Positions 9,034 to 18,057 of a stretch of DNA of 64,000 nucleotides are shown piece after piece. The DNA lies in NCBI GenBank assembly GCA_015068645.1, contig SVKD01000011.1:1-64000 (forward strand). The letters are read 5' to 3'. The DNA is from Oscillospiraceae bacterium (GTDB lineage: Bacteria; Bacillota; Clostridia; UMGS1840). The notes beneath the pieces are model-generated. The model saw only the letters and a list, made by a program, of their open reading frames with translations. It did not search any database and had not been told where the DNA came from. Numbering within the stretch: position 1 is the stretch's first letter; each line of letters begins with the position of its first letter. The translations under genes were made by a program, and so were the position numbers.

Positions 9034-9297
9034 TTATTCGCTGAAGTTAGAACTAACAAGTGCTACTAAAGCTTCTACAGCGACTTCGGCATCAGAGCCA
9101 TCTGCTGCAATTTTGATGCTGGTTCCCTGAGTGATGCCCAAAGAGAGAACCCCCAGCAAGCTTTTTGCACTTACTTTGCGTTCTTCTTTTTCTACCCAGA
9201 TATTGCTTTTAAATTCATTTGCTTTCTGGATAAAAAAGGTAGCAGGTCTTGCATGCAGACCAACCTGATTCTGAACCACAACTTCTTTTTCAAACAT
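9034..9297 (-). CDS. ptsH: HPr phosphocarrier protein
   Basis: HPr passes phosphate from enzyme I to the sugar-specific PTS enzymes. Starting at the ATG whose A is base 9297, the protein has 87 residues, with the active histidine at position 15 (GLHARPA) and the regulatory serine at position 46 (SAKSLLG). These match the classical numbering exactly, which argues for this start over the ATG at 9309. His15 rules out a Crh-type paralogue, and Ser46 implies HPr kinase/CcpA signalling. No ptsI gene or sugar transporter of the PTS lies in the window. It has its own promoter at 9435-9463. Confidence 0.93.
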   Translation of the reverse strand: MFEKEVVVQNQVGLHARPATFFIQKANEFKSNIWVEKEERKVSAKSLLGVLSLGITQGTSIKIAADGSDAEVAVEALVALVSSNFSE

Positions 9298-9434
9298 GTC
9301 AAAAACCATCCTTACTCCATAATTGTGAAAAACAAAGTACTCATTGGTATAGTTTACAATATGGCATAGTTTATTATATGCAGAATTTTACATTCGGAGC
9401 TATTTATCAAATAAAATTGCCCCATCGTAGTAAA

Positions 9435-9463
9435 ATAATATCATATTTTATCAAAAAGGTCAA
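9435..9463 (-). promoter_or_regulatory. promoter for ptsH, TTGACC-N17-TATTAT
   Basis: On the minus strand TTGACC (9463-9458) and TATTAT (9440-9435) are 17 bases apart. The leader before ptsH is about 130 bases. Confidence 0.8.
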
Positions 9464-9503
9464 TACTTTTTTTGGAATTTTATTGTTGATTTTCTAAAAA
9501 AAA

Positions 9504-10136
9504 TTATTTTTCTCGCTTCTTTAATTCCTCAAAAATTTCCTGCCAGGTAACGCCTCTGTCGAATAACATCACAGAAAGATGATACATTAAATCAGCAGTT
9601 TCATAGATGACCTCATCAGGAGCATTGTTTTTGGATGCGATAATCACTTCGGCGGATTCTTCGCCAACCTTTTTTAAGATTTTATCAATCCCTTTTTCTA
9701 AAAGGTAGTTGGTATATGCGCCTTCCACAGGATTTTTGCTTCTGTCAACAACAGTATCATAAATTCGCTGCAAAATCAGTTTTTCGTTGGATTTGTGCAC
9801 ATATTCACTGTCTTCAATCCGATTGAAGAAACAGGAATATTCGCCTGTGTGACAGCTAACTTTGTCACCTTCTAAGGTAACTTTAATGAGCAGGGTATCA
9901 TAATCACAGTCTGCAGAAATTTCCACGATGTTCTGGAAATTTCCGCTTTCTTCACCTTTTAACCACTCTTTCTGGCGGCTACGGGAGAAAAACACAGTTT
10001 TCCCGGTCGCGATAGATTTTTCCAGGGTTTCTTTGGTCATATAGGCAACCATCAAAACAGTACCGGTATCATAATCTTGCACCACTGCGGGAATGAGCCC
10101 GTCTTCGTTGAATTTTAACTTTTCTAAGTATGACAT
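9504..10136 (-). CDS. hisIE: phosphoribosyl-AMP cyclohydrolase / phosphoribosyl-ATP pyrophosphatase
   Basis: This bifunctional enzyme does the second and third steps of histidine synthesis. The N-terminal half is HisI, with the zinc and magnesium signature DCDYDTLL and CHTGEYSCF; the C-terminal half (from about residue 115) is HisE, with KVGEESAEVIIASKN and DLMYHLSVML. The 210-residue length is normal for the fusion. No other his gene is in the window. It lies after ispH-rpsA, from which a strong inverted repeat (10167-10198) separates it. The start at 10136 follows a GAAGG site and gives the typical N terminus. Confidence 0.95.
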   Translation of the reverse strand: MSYLEKLKFNEDGLIPAVVQDYDTGTVLMVAYMTKETLEKSIATGKTVFFSRSRQKEWLKGEESGNFQNIVEISADCDYDTLLIKVTLEGDKVSCHTGEYSCFFNRIEDSEYVHKSNEKLILQRIYDTVVDRSKNPVEGAYTNYLLEKGIDKILKKVGEESAEVIIASKNNAPDEVIYETADLMYHLSVMLFDRGVTWQEIFEELKKREK

Positions 10137-10166
10137 TTTTTTAGAACCTTCTTTTCCTATAATGAG

Positions 10167-10198
10167 AATATTTCCGCAGAGAGCTCTGCGGAAATATT
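10167..10198. promoter_or_regulatory. 15-base perfect inverted repeat between ispH-rpsA and hisIE
   Basis: AATATTTCCGCAGAG and its exact complement are separated by two bases. On the minus strand it lies 26 bases after the ispH-rpsA stop and before the hisIE ribosome site. There is no T run, so it may be an RNA-stabilising or processing hairpin rather than a full terminator. Confidence 0.6.
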
Positions 10199-10223
10199 TC
10201 ATTACTTAATTTGCTTTTACAAA

Positions 10224-12242
10224 TTATTCAGCATCTTCTGCTACTTCTTCGGTAGCTTCTTCGGTAGCTTCTTCAGCAGTTGCTTCTGCTTTTTCTGCAT
10301 CCTTATGTTCGGAAGGAGCCAGTAATTCTCTGATGCTTAAGCTAACTTTTTTCTTATCTGCATCAATTTCAATTACTTTAACGTCTACCTGCATACCTAA
10401 GGACAGTTCATCTTCAGGTTTTGCAATATGTTTGTTTGCAATCTGAGAAATGTGGATTAAACCGTCAACGCCGGGCAGAATTTCTGCAAATGCGCCAAAG
10501 GGAACAATGCGAACGATTTTAACGGTGATTACATCGTTTAAGTTCACTGTGTTCATAAATTTATTCCAAGGATTGTCAATTTCTTTTTTGAAGCCTAAAG
10601 AAATCTTTTTCTTTTCGGTATCTAAAGCTTTGATGTATACTTCGATTTCCTGACCAACTTTTACAACTTCGGAAGGATGTTTGATTCTGGACCAGGACAG
10701 TTCGGTGATATGAACTAAACCGTCAACACCGCCGATATCAACAAACGCACCAAAGGTGGTTAAAGATTTTACGGTACCCTGATAGGTTTTGCCTTCTTCA
10801 GCTTCTGCCCAGAATTTCGCTTCTTTTTCTTTCTGTTCTGCGGCTAATACCACTTTGATGGAACCGGTTGCTCTGTTTCTTCTGTCATCAAAATCAATGA
10901 TTTTTAAAGAAACAGTCTGATTCTGCATAACGGTTAAATCCTGCACGAATCTTAAAGCTGCCTGAGAAGCAGGAACGAATACTCTAACACTGTTGACAGA
11001 AACTAACAAACCGCCCTTAATGACAGATACAACTTTCCCTTCTAAGATTGCTCCGGATTCAAATGCTTCTTTAACAACTGTCATGTTTACTTCGGAATCC
11101 ACTTTCTTTTTGGACAACAGACAAGTTCCTTCCACATCGTTGGGTTTAATAACGATAGCGTTGATTTCATCACCAATTTTAACCAGATCAGCGGGTTTTA
11201 CGCTGGAATCGTCGGTTAATTCATCTGCCGGAATAAAGCCTAAGCCTTTGTAACCGGGGATGCTAACGCGAACTTCGGTTTCAGTGATCTGTTCAACTGT
11301 GCAAGTAACTCTTTTATTGATATGCACGGGGCTTACCAAATAGTTCTCCAGTTGTTCCTCGAATTCACTAGTTACGATTTTTTCTTCTGCCATGACTGAA
11401 ATTACCTCCTCGATGCTACAGCTTGGGGTAGATGCGCCTGCTGTAACACCTACTACATTGAAATTTGTATATAATATATTTTTTAAACTGAGATTATCAC
11501 GAATCAGCATTTTTAAATCTTCCGCCGATTCGATAAGATAAGTGTGTGGGCAAACGGCTTTTGACTTCTTCCAAAGCTCCATTGTATTGGAGCTTTTCTT
11601 GCCGCCGATCACAAGCATCAGGTCAGATTCTTTTGCCAAATCTTCTGCTTCAGCTTGTCTTTGCCTGGTTGCACTACATATTGTATCAAATATTGATACA
11701 AAATTACAACCCTTTTTTAAAAATTTAATGAAATTGTAAAATTTCTCTTTTTCCATGGTGGTTTGCGCTACCACACTGATGTGATCATCCGATTTTATAC
11801 TATCTTTTATTTCCTCATAATCCATTGTGATGACAGCATCATTGCAATAGCCGGAAATCCCTACCACTTCCGGGTGTTCTTTTTTGCCGTAGATAATAAT
11901 CTTTTGGCCTTTTTTGGATTCCTCTTCCACAATTTTGTGAATCTTTTTTACAAAAGGACAGGTGAGATCAATATATGAAATCCCGGCTTTTTCCAAATTT
12001 TTGGTAATAGATGGGGGGACTCCGTGAGCACGGATGACCACCGTGGCATCAGACGGTACTTCTGACACGTCTTCCACGGTTTTACCGCCTTTTTCTGAAA
12101 TATCGTTCATAACCCGACTATTGTGAATCAGTTCGCCTAAAAGATACAGGTTTTTCTGCTCTTTTAAAGCTTCATATACAGTATCGCAGGCACGCTTCAC
12201 TCCGAAGCAGAACCCTGCGGATTTTGCAAGTTTAATTTCCAT
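10224..12242 (-). CDS. ispH-rpsA: fused IspH reductase and S1-domain protein
   Basis: Residues 1-285 are IspH (HMBPP reductase), the last step of the MEP isoprenoid pathway. The iron-sulfur ligands Cys12, Cys95 and Cys189 and the substrate residues His40, His73, His123 and Glu122 are all present. Residues from about 309 to 640 hold four S1 RNA-binding repeats (about 309-379, 397-465, 484-552 and 568-638); the third and fourth are the best conserved (FGAFVDI, VDGLVHI). The tail is acidic with an EEAT repeat. IspH-S1 fusions are known in Clostridia, where they stand in for separate genes. The order cmk-plsC-ispH/rpsA is also typical. The S1 part probably binds mRNA on the ribosome. Confidence 0.95.
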   Translation of the reverse strand: MEIKLAKSAGFCFGVKRACDTVYEALKEQKNLYLLGELIHNSRVMNDISEKGGKTVEDVSEVPSDATVVIRAHGVPPSITKNLEKAGISYIDLTCPFVKKIHKIVEEESKKGQKIIIYGKKEHPEVVGISGYCNDAVITMDYEEIKDSIKSDDHISVVAQTTMEKEKFYNFIKFLKKGCNFVSIFDTICSATRQRQAEAEDLAKESDLMLVIGGKKSSNTMELWKKSKAVCPHTYLIESAEDLKMLIRDNLSLKNILYTNFNVVGVTAGASTPSCSIEEVISVMAEEKIVTSEFEEQLENYLVSPVHINKRVTCTVEQITETEVRVSIPGYKGLGFIPADELTDDSSVKPADLVKIGDEINAIVIKPNDVEGTCLLSKKKVDSEVNMTVVKEAFESGAILEGKVVSVIKGGLLVSVNSVRVFVPASQAALRFVQDLTVMQNQTVSLKIIDFDDRRNRATGSIKVVLAAEQKEKEAKFWAEAEEGKTYQGTVKSLTTFGAFVDIGGVDGLVHITELSWSRIKHPSEVVKVGQEIEVYIKALDTEKKKISLGFKKEIDNPWNKFMNTVNLNDVITVKIVRIVPFGAFAEILPGVDGLIHISQIANKHIAKPEDELSLGMQVDVKVIEIDADKKKVSLSIRELLAPSEHKDAEKAEATAEEATEEATEEVAEDAE

Positions 12243-12260
12243 TGTTTTTTAAAACAGCAA

Positions 12261-12854
12261 TTAGTTTTTCTTTGCTGTTCCTTCCTGTGTGAGCATTGTG
12301 GCAACTGCGTTCTGAAGATCGCTGATTGCCTGTTTCATATCCGGTTTTTCACCATAATCCTTAAGGTCAAGGGGAGTTCCGAAAGAAACTGTTTTTTTGG
12401 CAAACCAACGGTAGCTTCCCGTAATTGCCACAGGAACCATCAGAGCGTTTCCTTTTTTTGCAATCAGCGCGGCACCGTTTTTAAATTCCAATACAGGTTC
12501 CTGGGTGCGGTTTCTAGTTCCTTCGGGAAACATTACCAGCGCATTCTTTGCTTGCACAATTTCAATTGCTTTTTTTACGGCACCGATATCTCCTGCACCG
12601 CGTTTAATGGGGAATGCTCCCAGTTTTTTTAAAAGCCAGCCAAAGGGCTTTATGGCAAACAGCGAATCTTTTGCCATAAAGGTCAGCTTTCTTTTTTGTG
12701 CAATATACACCAGGGGAGCATCGTGATTGCTGCGATGATTACTGCAAAAGATAATGCCGCCTTGTGCAGGAATATTTTCCCTTCCCGTTACCTTCACCCG
12801 AAAGATGAAAAAGTATGCAAAACGCACCAGTGCACGTCCGAGTTGATATAACAT
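12261..12854 (-). CDS. plsC: 1-acyl-sn-glycerol-3-phosphate acyltransferase
   Basis: PlsC adds the second acyl chain to form phosphatidic acid at the inner membrane. The HX4D catalytic motif is NHRSNHD (His40, Asp45), and FPEGTRNR is the glycerol-phosphate binding motif. One hydrophobic segment near the N terminus would hold it to the membrane. At 197 residues it is a short but normal bacterial member. It lies eight bases after cmk and 18 before ispH-rpsA, the common clostridial order. Confidence 0.93.
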   Translation of the reverse strand: MLYQLGRALVRFAYFFIFRVKVTGRENIPAQGGIIFCSNHRSNHDAPLVYIAQKRKLTFMAKDSLFAIKPFGWLLKKLGAFPIKRGAGDIGAVKKAIEIVQAKNALVMFPEGTRNRTQEPVLEFKNGAALIAKKGNALMVPVAITGSYRWFAKKTVSFGTPLDLKDYGEKPDMKQAISDLQNAVATMLTQEGTAKKN

Positions 12855-12862
12855 AAGTCACC

Positions 12863-13546
12863 TCAAATAAGATTTTGGAGTTGTTGCTTGGTGTATTGCA
12901 ACAAAGCATGGAAGGATTCTTCCAAATCCATTTTCGTTGTATCTAAAAGATGGGCATCTTCTGCCTGACGAAGAGGTGCATAAGCACGATTTTTATCTTG
13001 TTCGTCTCTTGCGATCATTTCTGCCAATACTTGTTCGTGAGTAGACGTGTCACCTTTTGCTTGCAGTTCCAAGAAACGACGATTTGCCCGTTCAGCCACG
13101 TCTGCTGTCAGAAAAATTTTCACTTGAGCATCGGGAAACACATTGGTTCCAATGTCTCGTCCGTCCATCAGAACGGATTTTCCTTTTGCAAGATTTCTTT
13201 GCATCTGCACCAATTTATCCCGCACAAAGGGGATTGCGGAAATATCAGATGCCCCTGTGGAAATGATCGGTTCTCGGATTTTTTTGGATACATCCTGATT
13301 GTTTAAGAAAATTTTCTGTTCACCATTCACACTGCGAAAGTCGATTTCTGCAGTTTCCAACAGAGAACGGAGTTTGGGAGAATCCGCTTTTGGGTCAATT
13401 CCCGATTCAATAGCATAGAGGGCACAGGTTCGGTACATAGCACCCGTGTCAATATAGGCAATATTCAGTTCTTTGGCAAGGCGTTTTGCCAGGGTGGATT
13501 TTCCTGCACCTGCAGGACCGTCAATTGCCACAACATAGGGTTTCAT
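12863..13546 (-). CDS. cmk: cytidylate kinase
   Basis: Cytidylate kinase phosphorylates CMP and dCMP with ATP. The N terminus has the P-loop DGPAGAGKSTLAKRLA, followed by YIDTGAMYRTCAL and MDGRDIGTNVFP, which are family signatures for nucleotide and CMP binding. The 227-residue length is normal. It follows the flavoprotein gene by 15 bases in the same operon. Confidence 0.96.
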   Translation of the reverse strand: MKPYVVAIDGPAGAGKSTLAKRLAKELNIAYIDTGAMYRTCALYAIESGIDPKADSPKLRSLLETAEIDFRSVNGEQKIFLNNQDVSKKIREPIISTGASDISAIPFVRDKLVQMQRNLAKGKSVLMDGRDIGTNVFPDAQVKIFLTADVAERANRRFLELQAKGDTSTHEQVLAEMIARDEQDKNRAYAPLRQAEDAHLLDTTKMDLEESFHALLQYTKQQLQNLI

Positions 13547-13561
13547 AGAAGAAACTCCTTT

Positions 13562-14779
13562 CTATACATTGGTTCCGGCAAGATAGCCGGTGGAATATGC
13601 AATCTGCAGATTAAAGCCGCCTGTGTAGGCATCGGTATCAATCAATTCACCGCAGAAATAAAGTCCCTTCACTAATTTGGATTCCATGGTGGAAGGGTTA
13701 ATTTCCCGAACGTCCACACCGCCTGAGGTGATAATTGCTTCTGCAATGGGACGTTTGCCTTTAATATGCAAGGTGAAATTCTTTAGTAATTCTAAAAGTT
13801 TTTTGCGTTCCTCACGGGTGATGGAATTGCATTGCTTTTGTGGGTCAATTTCCGAAAGAGATACCATCACGGGAATGAGGCTTTTCGGGAGCAGTTCTCC
13901 CAAGGAATTATGGAATGCTTTGTTGGCAAACTTCCCGAAGTCTTTTAAGAGACGTTCATCCAGTTGCTTTTCGTTCAAAGCAGGTTTTAAATCAATGTGT
14001 AATGTGCAAGGTTCCGAGGGTAGATGGGAACTTGCAGAAATCACAAGAGGTCCGGTTACGCCGAAATGAGTAAACATCATTTCTCCGAAATCTTCAAAAA
14101 TCACTTTCCCTTTTTGGTTTCTCATTTTTAAGGAAACATTTCGAAGAGACAGTCCTGAAAGCTCTTTGCCGTAGGCTTCGACCGTTTCTAAAGGAACTAA
14201 GTTTCCATAAAGGGGAGTGATGTTGTGTCCTAAGTTTTCAGAAAAACGGTAACCGTCTCCGGTAGAACCGGTTACGGGATACGATTTACCTCCCGTTGCC
14301 AGGATAACTTTGTGGAAACCCGAAAGGATACCTTCTTTGGTGGTAATATCAAATAAATCGCCCTGCTTTTTTACAGCAGTAACGGTAGTGGAAAGCTTTA
14401 CTTTTGCACCTGATTGTTTTAGAAACAGACGAAGTCCGTCACAAACAGTAGCTGCCTTATCAGTGGTGGGGAACACTCGGTTTCCACGTTCGGTTTTTAC
14501 ACTGACACCAACCGATTCCAAAAGAGAAATGACATCTTCGTTGGTGAAGGAGTATAGGGCGCTATATAAAAAATCGGGATTTTTGGGGATATTCATAAAA
14601 AAATCTGAAATATCACAACGATTGGTGATATTGCATCTGCCTTTTCCTGTGATATAGAGTTTTTTTAAGAGTTTTTCATTTTTTTCCAGAAGCACGGTGT
14701 CGTTACCGTTTTTAGCGCTGAAGGCTGCTGCCAGAACGCCTGCGGGGCCACCACCGATGACTGCTACTTTCTGATTCAT
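13562..14779 (-). CDS. HI0933/BaiN-family flavoprotein
   Basis: This 405-residue protein starts with an FAD-binding Rossmann motif, VAVIGGGPAGVLAA, then GKGRCNITN, LATGGKSYP, TGSTGDGY and a C-terminal FAD-contacting GGFNLQIAYSTGYLAG. These are the hallmarks of the HI0933-like NAD(P)/FAD-dependent oxidoreductases, one of which (BaiN) acts on bile acids. Most members are of unknown function and many lie next to cmk in Clostridia, as here, so a bile-acid role should not be assumed. Confidence 0.9.
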   Translation of the reverse strand: MNQKVAVIGGGPAGVLAAAFSAKNGNDTVLLEKNEKLLKKLYITGKGRCNITNRCDISDFFMNIPKNPDFLYSALYSFTNEDVISLLESVGVSVKTERGNRVFPTTDKAATVCDGLRLFLKQSGAKVKLSTTVTAVKKQGDLFDITTKEGILSGFHKVILATGGKSYPVTGSTGDGYRFSENLGHNITPLYGNLVPLETVEAYGKELSGLSLRNVSLKMRNQKGKVIFEDFGEMMFTHFGVTGPLVISASSHLPSEPCTLHIDLKPALNEKQLDERLLKDFGKFANKAFHNSLGELLPKSLIPVMVSLSEIDPQKQCNSITREERKKLLELLKNFTLHIKGKRPIAEAIITSGGVDVREINPSTMESKLVKGLYFCGELIDTDAYTGGFNLQIAYSTGYLAGTNV

Positions 14780-14806
14780 AAAAACCCGATTCCTTTGTCA
14801 TTAAAT

Positions 14807-15688
14807 TTATAGATGCGGAGCATTGTCGCCGGGTAGCTCCAGTTTATCATACACTTCGTATTCATCCCAAATGGCTTCCAGTTCTTCAAAGGCGGTTGCT
14901 ACCTCGTTTTGCTTTTTTAAAGCCAGACTTACGATAAATGCGTTCAGCACCGAAAAAGGCGCTACCAACGAATCCACGCAGGACACCATTTCGCTTTTTG
15001 CCGTCATTAAGCAATCGGAGAAGGGTGCAATGGGAGACTTTTCGCTGTCTGTTAAAGCGATGACTGTGGCACCGCGGGATTTGGCAAATTCCATTGCCTT
15101 TACGGTTCTTCTGGAATAGCGGGGAAAGCTGATGCCGAATACTACATCGCCTTCTTCCACCCGTAAAATCCGTTCAAACATTTCGGATACCGAATTGGTT
15201 TGGATGAGTCTTACGTTGGAGAACAGCAAATTGCAATAAAATCCCAAGAAACTTGCCAGACAGGCAGAGCTTCTGAAACCGATAATGTAAATATTTTTTG
15301 CGTTTAAAAATGCATCGGTTGCTTTGTCAAATTCAGTGCGGTTCATTTGCTGCAAGGTGGTTTTTAAGTTATCGGCGTCCGATTGAATCACCTTGGAAAG
15401 CACATCTTGATTTTCCAATGCCGAAGAAACGGATTCCATTCGGTGCAGCATAGAGGATTCACTACGCAAATATTCCAGCAAGGCAGCAGTTAATTCCGGA
15501 TAACCTTCGTAACCCAATTCTGTGGCAAACCGCACTACTGTGGATTCCGAAACTGCAACAGTTTCTGCCAGCTTGGATGCAGTCATATTGGCTGCCTGAG
15601 CATAATGTTGGGTAAGATAATCCGCAATCCGACGTTGACTTTTGGTCAAGGCAGAGGATTGTTCTTTGATTCGGGCCAGTATATTCAT
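14807..15688 (-). CDS. MurR/RpiR-family transcriptional regulator
   Basis: The N terminus (about 1-77) is the RpiR-type helix-turn-helix domain: KSQRRIADYL, then TASKLAETVAVSESTVVRFA. Residues from about 125 to 260 form a SIS sugar-phosphate binding domain (NIYIIGFRSSACLASFL, VFGISFPRYSRRTV). Such proteins sense phosphosugars and control sugar or amino-sugar genes. It is the first gene after the promoter at 15731-15759 and lies 27 bases before the flavoprotein gene, yet no sugar-use gene follows, so its regulon is probably elsewhere. The length of 293 residues is normal. Confidence 0.9.
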   Translation of the reverse strand: MNILARIKEQSSALTKSQRRIADYLTQHYAQAANMTASKLAETVAVSESTVVRFATELGYEGYPELTAALLEYLRSESSMLHRMESVSSALENQDVLSKVIQSDADNLKTTLQQMNRTEFDKATDAFLNAKNIYIIGFRSSACLASFLGFYCNLLFSNVRLIQTNSVSEMFERILRVEEGDVVFGISFPRYSRRTVKAMEFAKSRGATVIALTDSEKSPIAPFSDCLMTAKSEMVSCVDSLVAPFSVLNAFIVSLALKKQNEVATAFEELEAIWDEYEVYDKLELPGDNAPHL

Positions 15689-15730
15689 TCTTACAAACCG
15701 CTTTCTTTTGTAATTTGCATATCAAGAAAA

Positions 15731-15759
15731 AGTATATCATATTTTCAAGGGAAATGCAA
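15731..15759 (-). promoter_or_regulatory. promoter for the rpiR-to-hisIE operon, TTGCAT-N17-TATACT
   Basis: On the minus strand TTGCAT (15759-15754) and TATACT (15736-15731) are 17 bases apart, 43 bases before the rpiR-like start. No other good promoter was seen until ptsH, so it may drive six genes. Confidence 0.75.
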
Positions 15760-15789
15760 GGAAAATCGGAAATTTTTTTGAATTTTTCC

Positions 15790-15829
15790 CGAAAAGAAAC
15801 AACCTGTCCGACCGGGACAGGTTGTTTTC
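15790..15829 (-). terminator. terminator after the LytTR gene
   Basis: AAACAACCTGTCC and GGACAGGTTGTTT form a 13-pair stem. On the minus strand it is followed by CTTTTC, and it lies about 40 bases after the LytTR stop. Confidence 0.75.
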
Positions 15830-15868
15830 GTGAAGCCAAAGCGTTGAGGGTGGGATTCAAAAACAGGT

Positions 15869-16507
15869 TCAGTCATTGGAGTTGTTGCTGAAATATTTTG
15901 CCTTGAAAAAAGCATTTTTTACTTGTTGTGCAGATTCGGGGTGAAAATGAAACTGTTTGCCGTTTTCCATAAAAACAGCTTCGTCGGTGATTTTAGCAAC
16001 ATATGCTGTGTTGACAAATGTGTTGCAATCCACCGGGAAAAACAGCTGTAAAGACAGTTGCTTGGAAATCTTCTCAAAGGATTGTTTGCTTACGATTTTT
16101 GTGCCCTGACGAAAACAAATTGTGATGCTTTTTTCTTTCTGAAGATAGAGGATATCCTGCTGATTATAGAAATAAAGTTTATGTTTCTGTTGTAGTTGGA
16201 TCGTGGGTGTGCGTTCGTTGATTTCCTTCATCAGTTTTGGAAATTGCATGGAAAAATCGGGAAGATAACGGATGCGCTTGGTTGTTCTTCCTTCTTTGGG
16301 AATCACAATCAAGGGCGGATTCTGTTGAGATAATAACCGCTCAGTGATGAAAGAAAGCTCCTCTTCTAAAATGAAGATATCTGCATTTTTCGTGTTGAAA
16401 TCTTCTTCGGGAAACCAAATTTCTATGTCTGCCAGATTCCGAAAATTGCTTGTGAGATAAGAAAAACGTGCAGCTGTGTTTGGATGGGGCATCAAACAGA
16501 TTTTCAT
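15869..16507 (-). CDS. LytTR-type DNA-binding protein with a degenerate receiver-like N terminus
   Basis: The C-terminal half (about 105-205) has the LytTR beta-fold pattern: DILYLQKEKSITICF, then FFPVDCNTFVNTAYVAKI, matching the F-x-x-x-x-x-x-x-VN-x-x-x-V-x-x-I pattern of LytTR response regulators. The first 100 residues have the size of a receiver domain and the opening MKICLMPHP, but I see no convincing acidic pocket or phospho-acceptor Asp and Lys. No histidine kinase is nearby. It lies 19 bases after cardiolipin synthase and probably belongs to the same operon as cls and the carboxypeptidase. A phosphorylation-independent regulator of envelope genes is a fair guess. Length 212 residues. 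Confidence 0.7.
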   Translation of the reverse strand: MKICLMPHPNTAARFSYLTSNFRNLADIEIWFPEEDFNTKNADIFILEEELSFITERLLSQQNPPLIVIPKEGRTTKRIRYLPDFSMQFPKLMKEINERTPTIQLQQKHKLYFYNQQDILYLQKEKSITICFRQGTKIVSKQSFEKISKQLSLQLFFPVDCNTFVNTAYVAKITDEAVFMENGKQFHFHPESAQQVKNAFFKAKYFSNNSND

Positions 16508-16526
16508 ACAAGAAACACCTCACTTC

Positions 16527-18056
16527 TTACATCAGGGGAGATAATGCTTGCACCATTCTCTGGAATAAGCGGTGATACCAGCGGATTTTCTTCAGATCCT
16601 CCGGCAGAATTTTTTGAGAAACGTTCAACGTGTTTAAAAAATCTTTTTGGATTATTTTCACCGTGTCTGTGCCGTATAAAATTATGCCACACTCAAAATG
16701 CAGGTATAAGCTGCGATAGTCCAGATTGATGGTGCCCACGGTGGCAATTTTGCCGTCCACAACAAACATTTTTGCATGGATAAAACCGGGAGTATATTCA
16801 TAGATGTTGACTCCAGCCTCAATCAGCTGCTGATAGGAAGAAACCGTCATCAGATGAACATACCATTTATCTGCAATATGAGGGGTTAGAATCGTCACAG
16901 AGATTCCGCTTTTCGCCGCCAGACACAATGCGGTGGTGAGTTCATTGTCGATAATCAGATAAGGGGAGGTAATCAGAATTTCTTTTTGCGCCTTGTTGAT
17001 TAAATCCATATAAATATACTCTCCCACAGGGTCATGGCTGAACGGATCAGAACCGTAAGGTTGCAGATACCCTTGGGATACCGCGGTCACAGTATCTTTG
17101 TTGTAATATCCTAAAACATCTTCATCGCCCGGGTCAATCAGGTTCCACATTTCAAAAAACAGGCTGATTAAGGTATTCACAGCTTGTCCGCGAACCATCA
17201 CAGCCGTGTCTTTCCAATGACCATGCACCGAGATATGGTTAATGTATTCGTCACCAATGTTGATGCCGCCCGTAAAGCCAACTTTTCCGTCAATAATCAA
17301 AATTTTTCGGTGATCACGATTGTTCATTGTGATGGTTAAACTGGGGCGTAACGGATTGAATACTCTGCACGAAATTCCTGCTTCCCGTAAACGCTTTTCA
17401 TATTTTGGCGGTAAAAGTCCCCAGGAGCCGCAATCATCGTAAATCACACGGACTTCTACTCCCTCTGTTACTTTTTGTTTTAAAATCTCTAATATTTCGT
17501 CCCACATTTTGCCGTCTGCAATAATAAAATATTCTAAAAAGATGTATTTTTTTGCCAGAAGAAGTTCTTCTTTCATCTTTTTGAATTGATCTTCTCCCAA
17601 CGGGAAATATTCGCATCCTTCGTTGGCGTACAGGGGATATCCTGCATGGTTGACATAGTGCATCAAGGGGCGGGAGGCAGAATCCGCGGAGTTTGCCTCC
17701 TCCCAAACAGCTTGATTCTGGGACAAATATTCCTGCTTGAATTTTTGTTGGATTTCTCTGTTTTTTTTCAAGCGGGAGCTTACCTTGGAAGTGCCGAACA
17801 TCAGATAGAAAAATCCGCCAAATACGGGCAGAATGAGAATAGGTATCACCCAGGCAAGCTTATAAGCGGGATTCTTTTCTGAATTGACCACCGCAATCAA
17901 CATGGCAAGGCTCAATAAAAGCAGAAATCCGTAAATGTACGGGAAGTAATTTGCCATTCTCCATAAGGACAGTACCAAAAAGCCCAGCTGCACTAAAATT
18001 AACAGGACTGTGGCGGTGGTTTTTCTGAAAATATATCCGGATAGCTTTTTCTTCAT
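16527..18056 (-). CDS. cls: cardiolipin synthase
   Basis: Cardiolipin synthase joins two phosphatidylglycerol molecules. The protein has two N-terminal membrane helices (about 13-30 and 38-58), a third hydrophobic segment near 68-88, and two phospholipase-D HKD motifs: DHRKILIIDGKVGFTGG and IHAKMFVVDGKIATVGTINL. The length of 509 residues matches the bacterial ClsA type. It is one base from the carboxypeptidase gene, so they are translated from the same transcript. Confidence 0.95.
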   Translation of the reverse strand: MKKKLSGYIFRKTTATVLLILVQLGFLVLSLWRMANYFPYIYGFLLLLSLAMLIAVVNSEKNPAYKLAWVIPILILPVFGGFFYLMFGTSKVSSRLKKNREIQQKFKQEYLSQNQAVWEEANSADSASRPLMHYVNHAGYPLYANEGCEYFPLGEDQFKKMKEELLLAKKYIFLEYFIIADGKMWDEILEILKQKVTEGVEVRVIYDDCGSWGLLPPKYEKRLREAGISCRVFNPLRPSLTITMNNRDHRKILIIDGKVGFTGGINIGDEYINHISVHGHWKDTAVMVRGQAVNTLISLFFEMWNLIDPGDEDVLGYYNKDTVTAVSQGYLQPYGSDPFSHDPVGEYIYMDLINKAQKEILITSPYLIIDNELTTALCLAAKSGISVTILTPHIADKWYVHLMTVSSYQQLIEAGVNIYEYTPGFIHAKMFVVDGKIATVGTINLDYRSLYLHFECGIILYGTDTVKIIQKDFLNTLNVSQKILPEDLKKIRWYHRLFQRMVQALSPLM

Positions 18057-18057
18057 A

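Noticed and set aside
15462-15860. A 132-codon minus-strand frame overlapping the rpiR-like gene start
   Set aside because: It is out of frame with a well-supported regulator and runs through its promoter and the upstream terminator.
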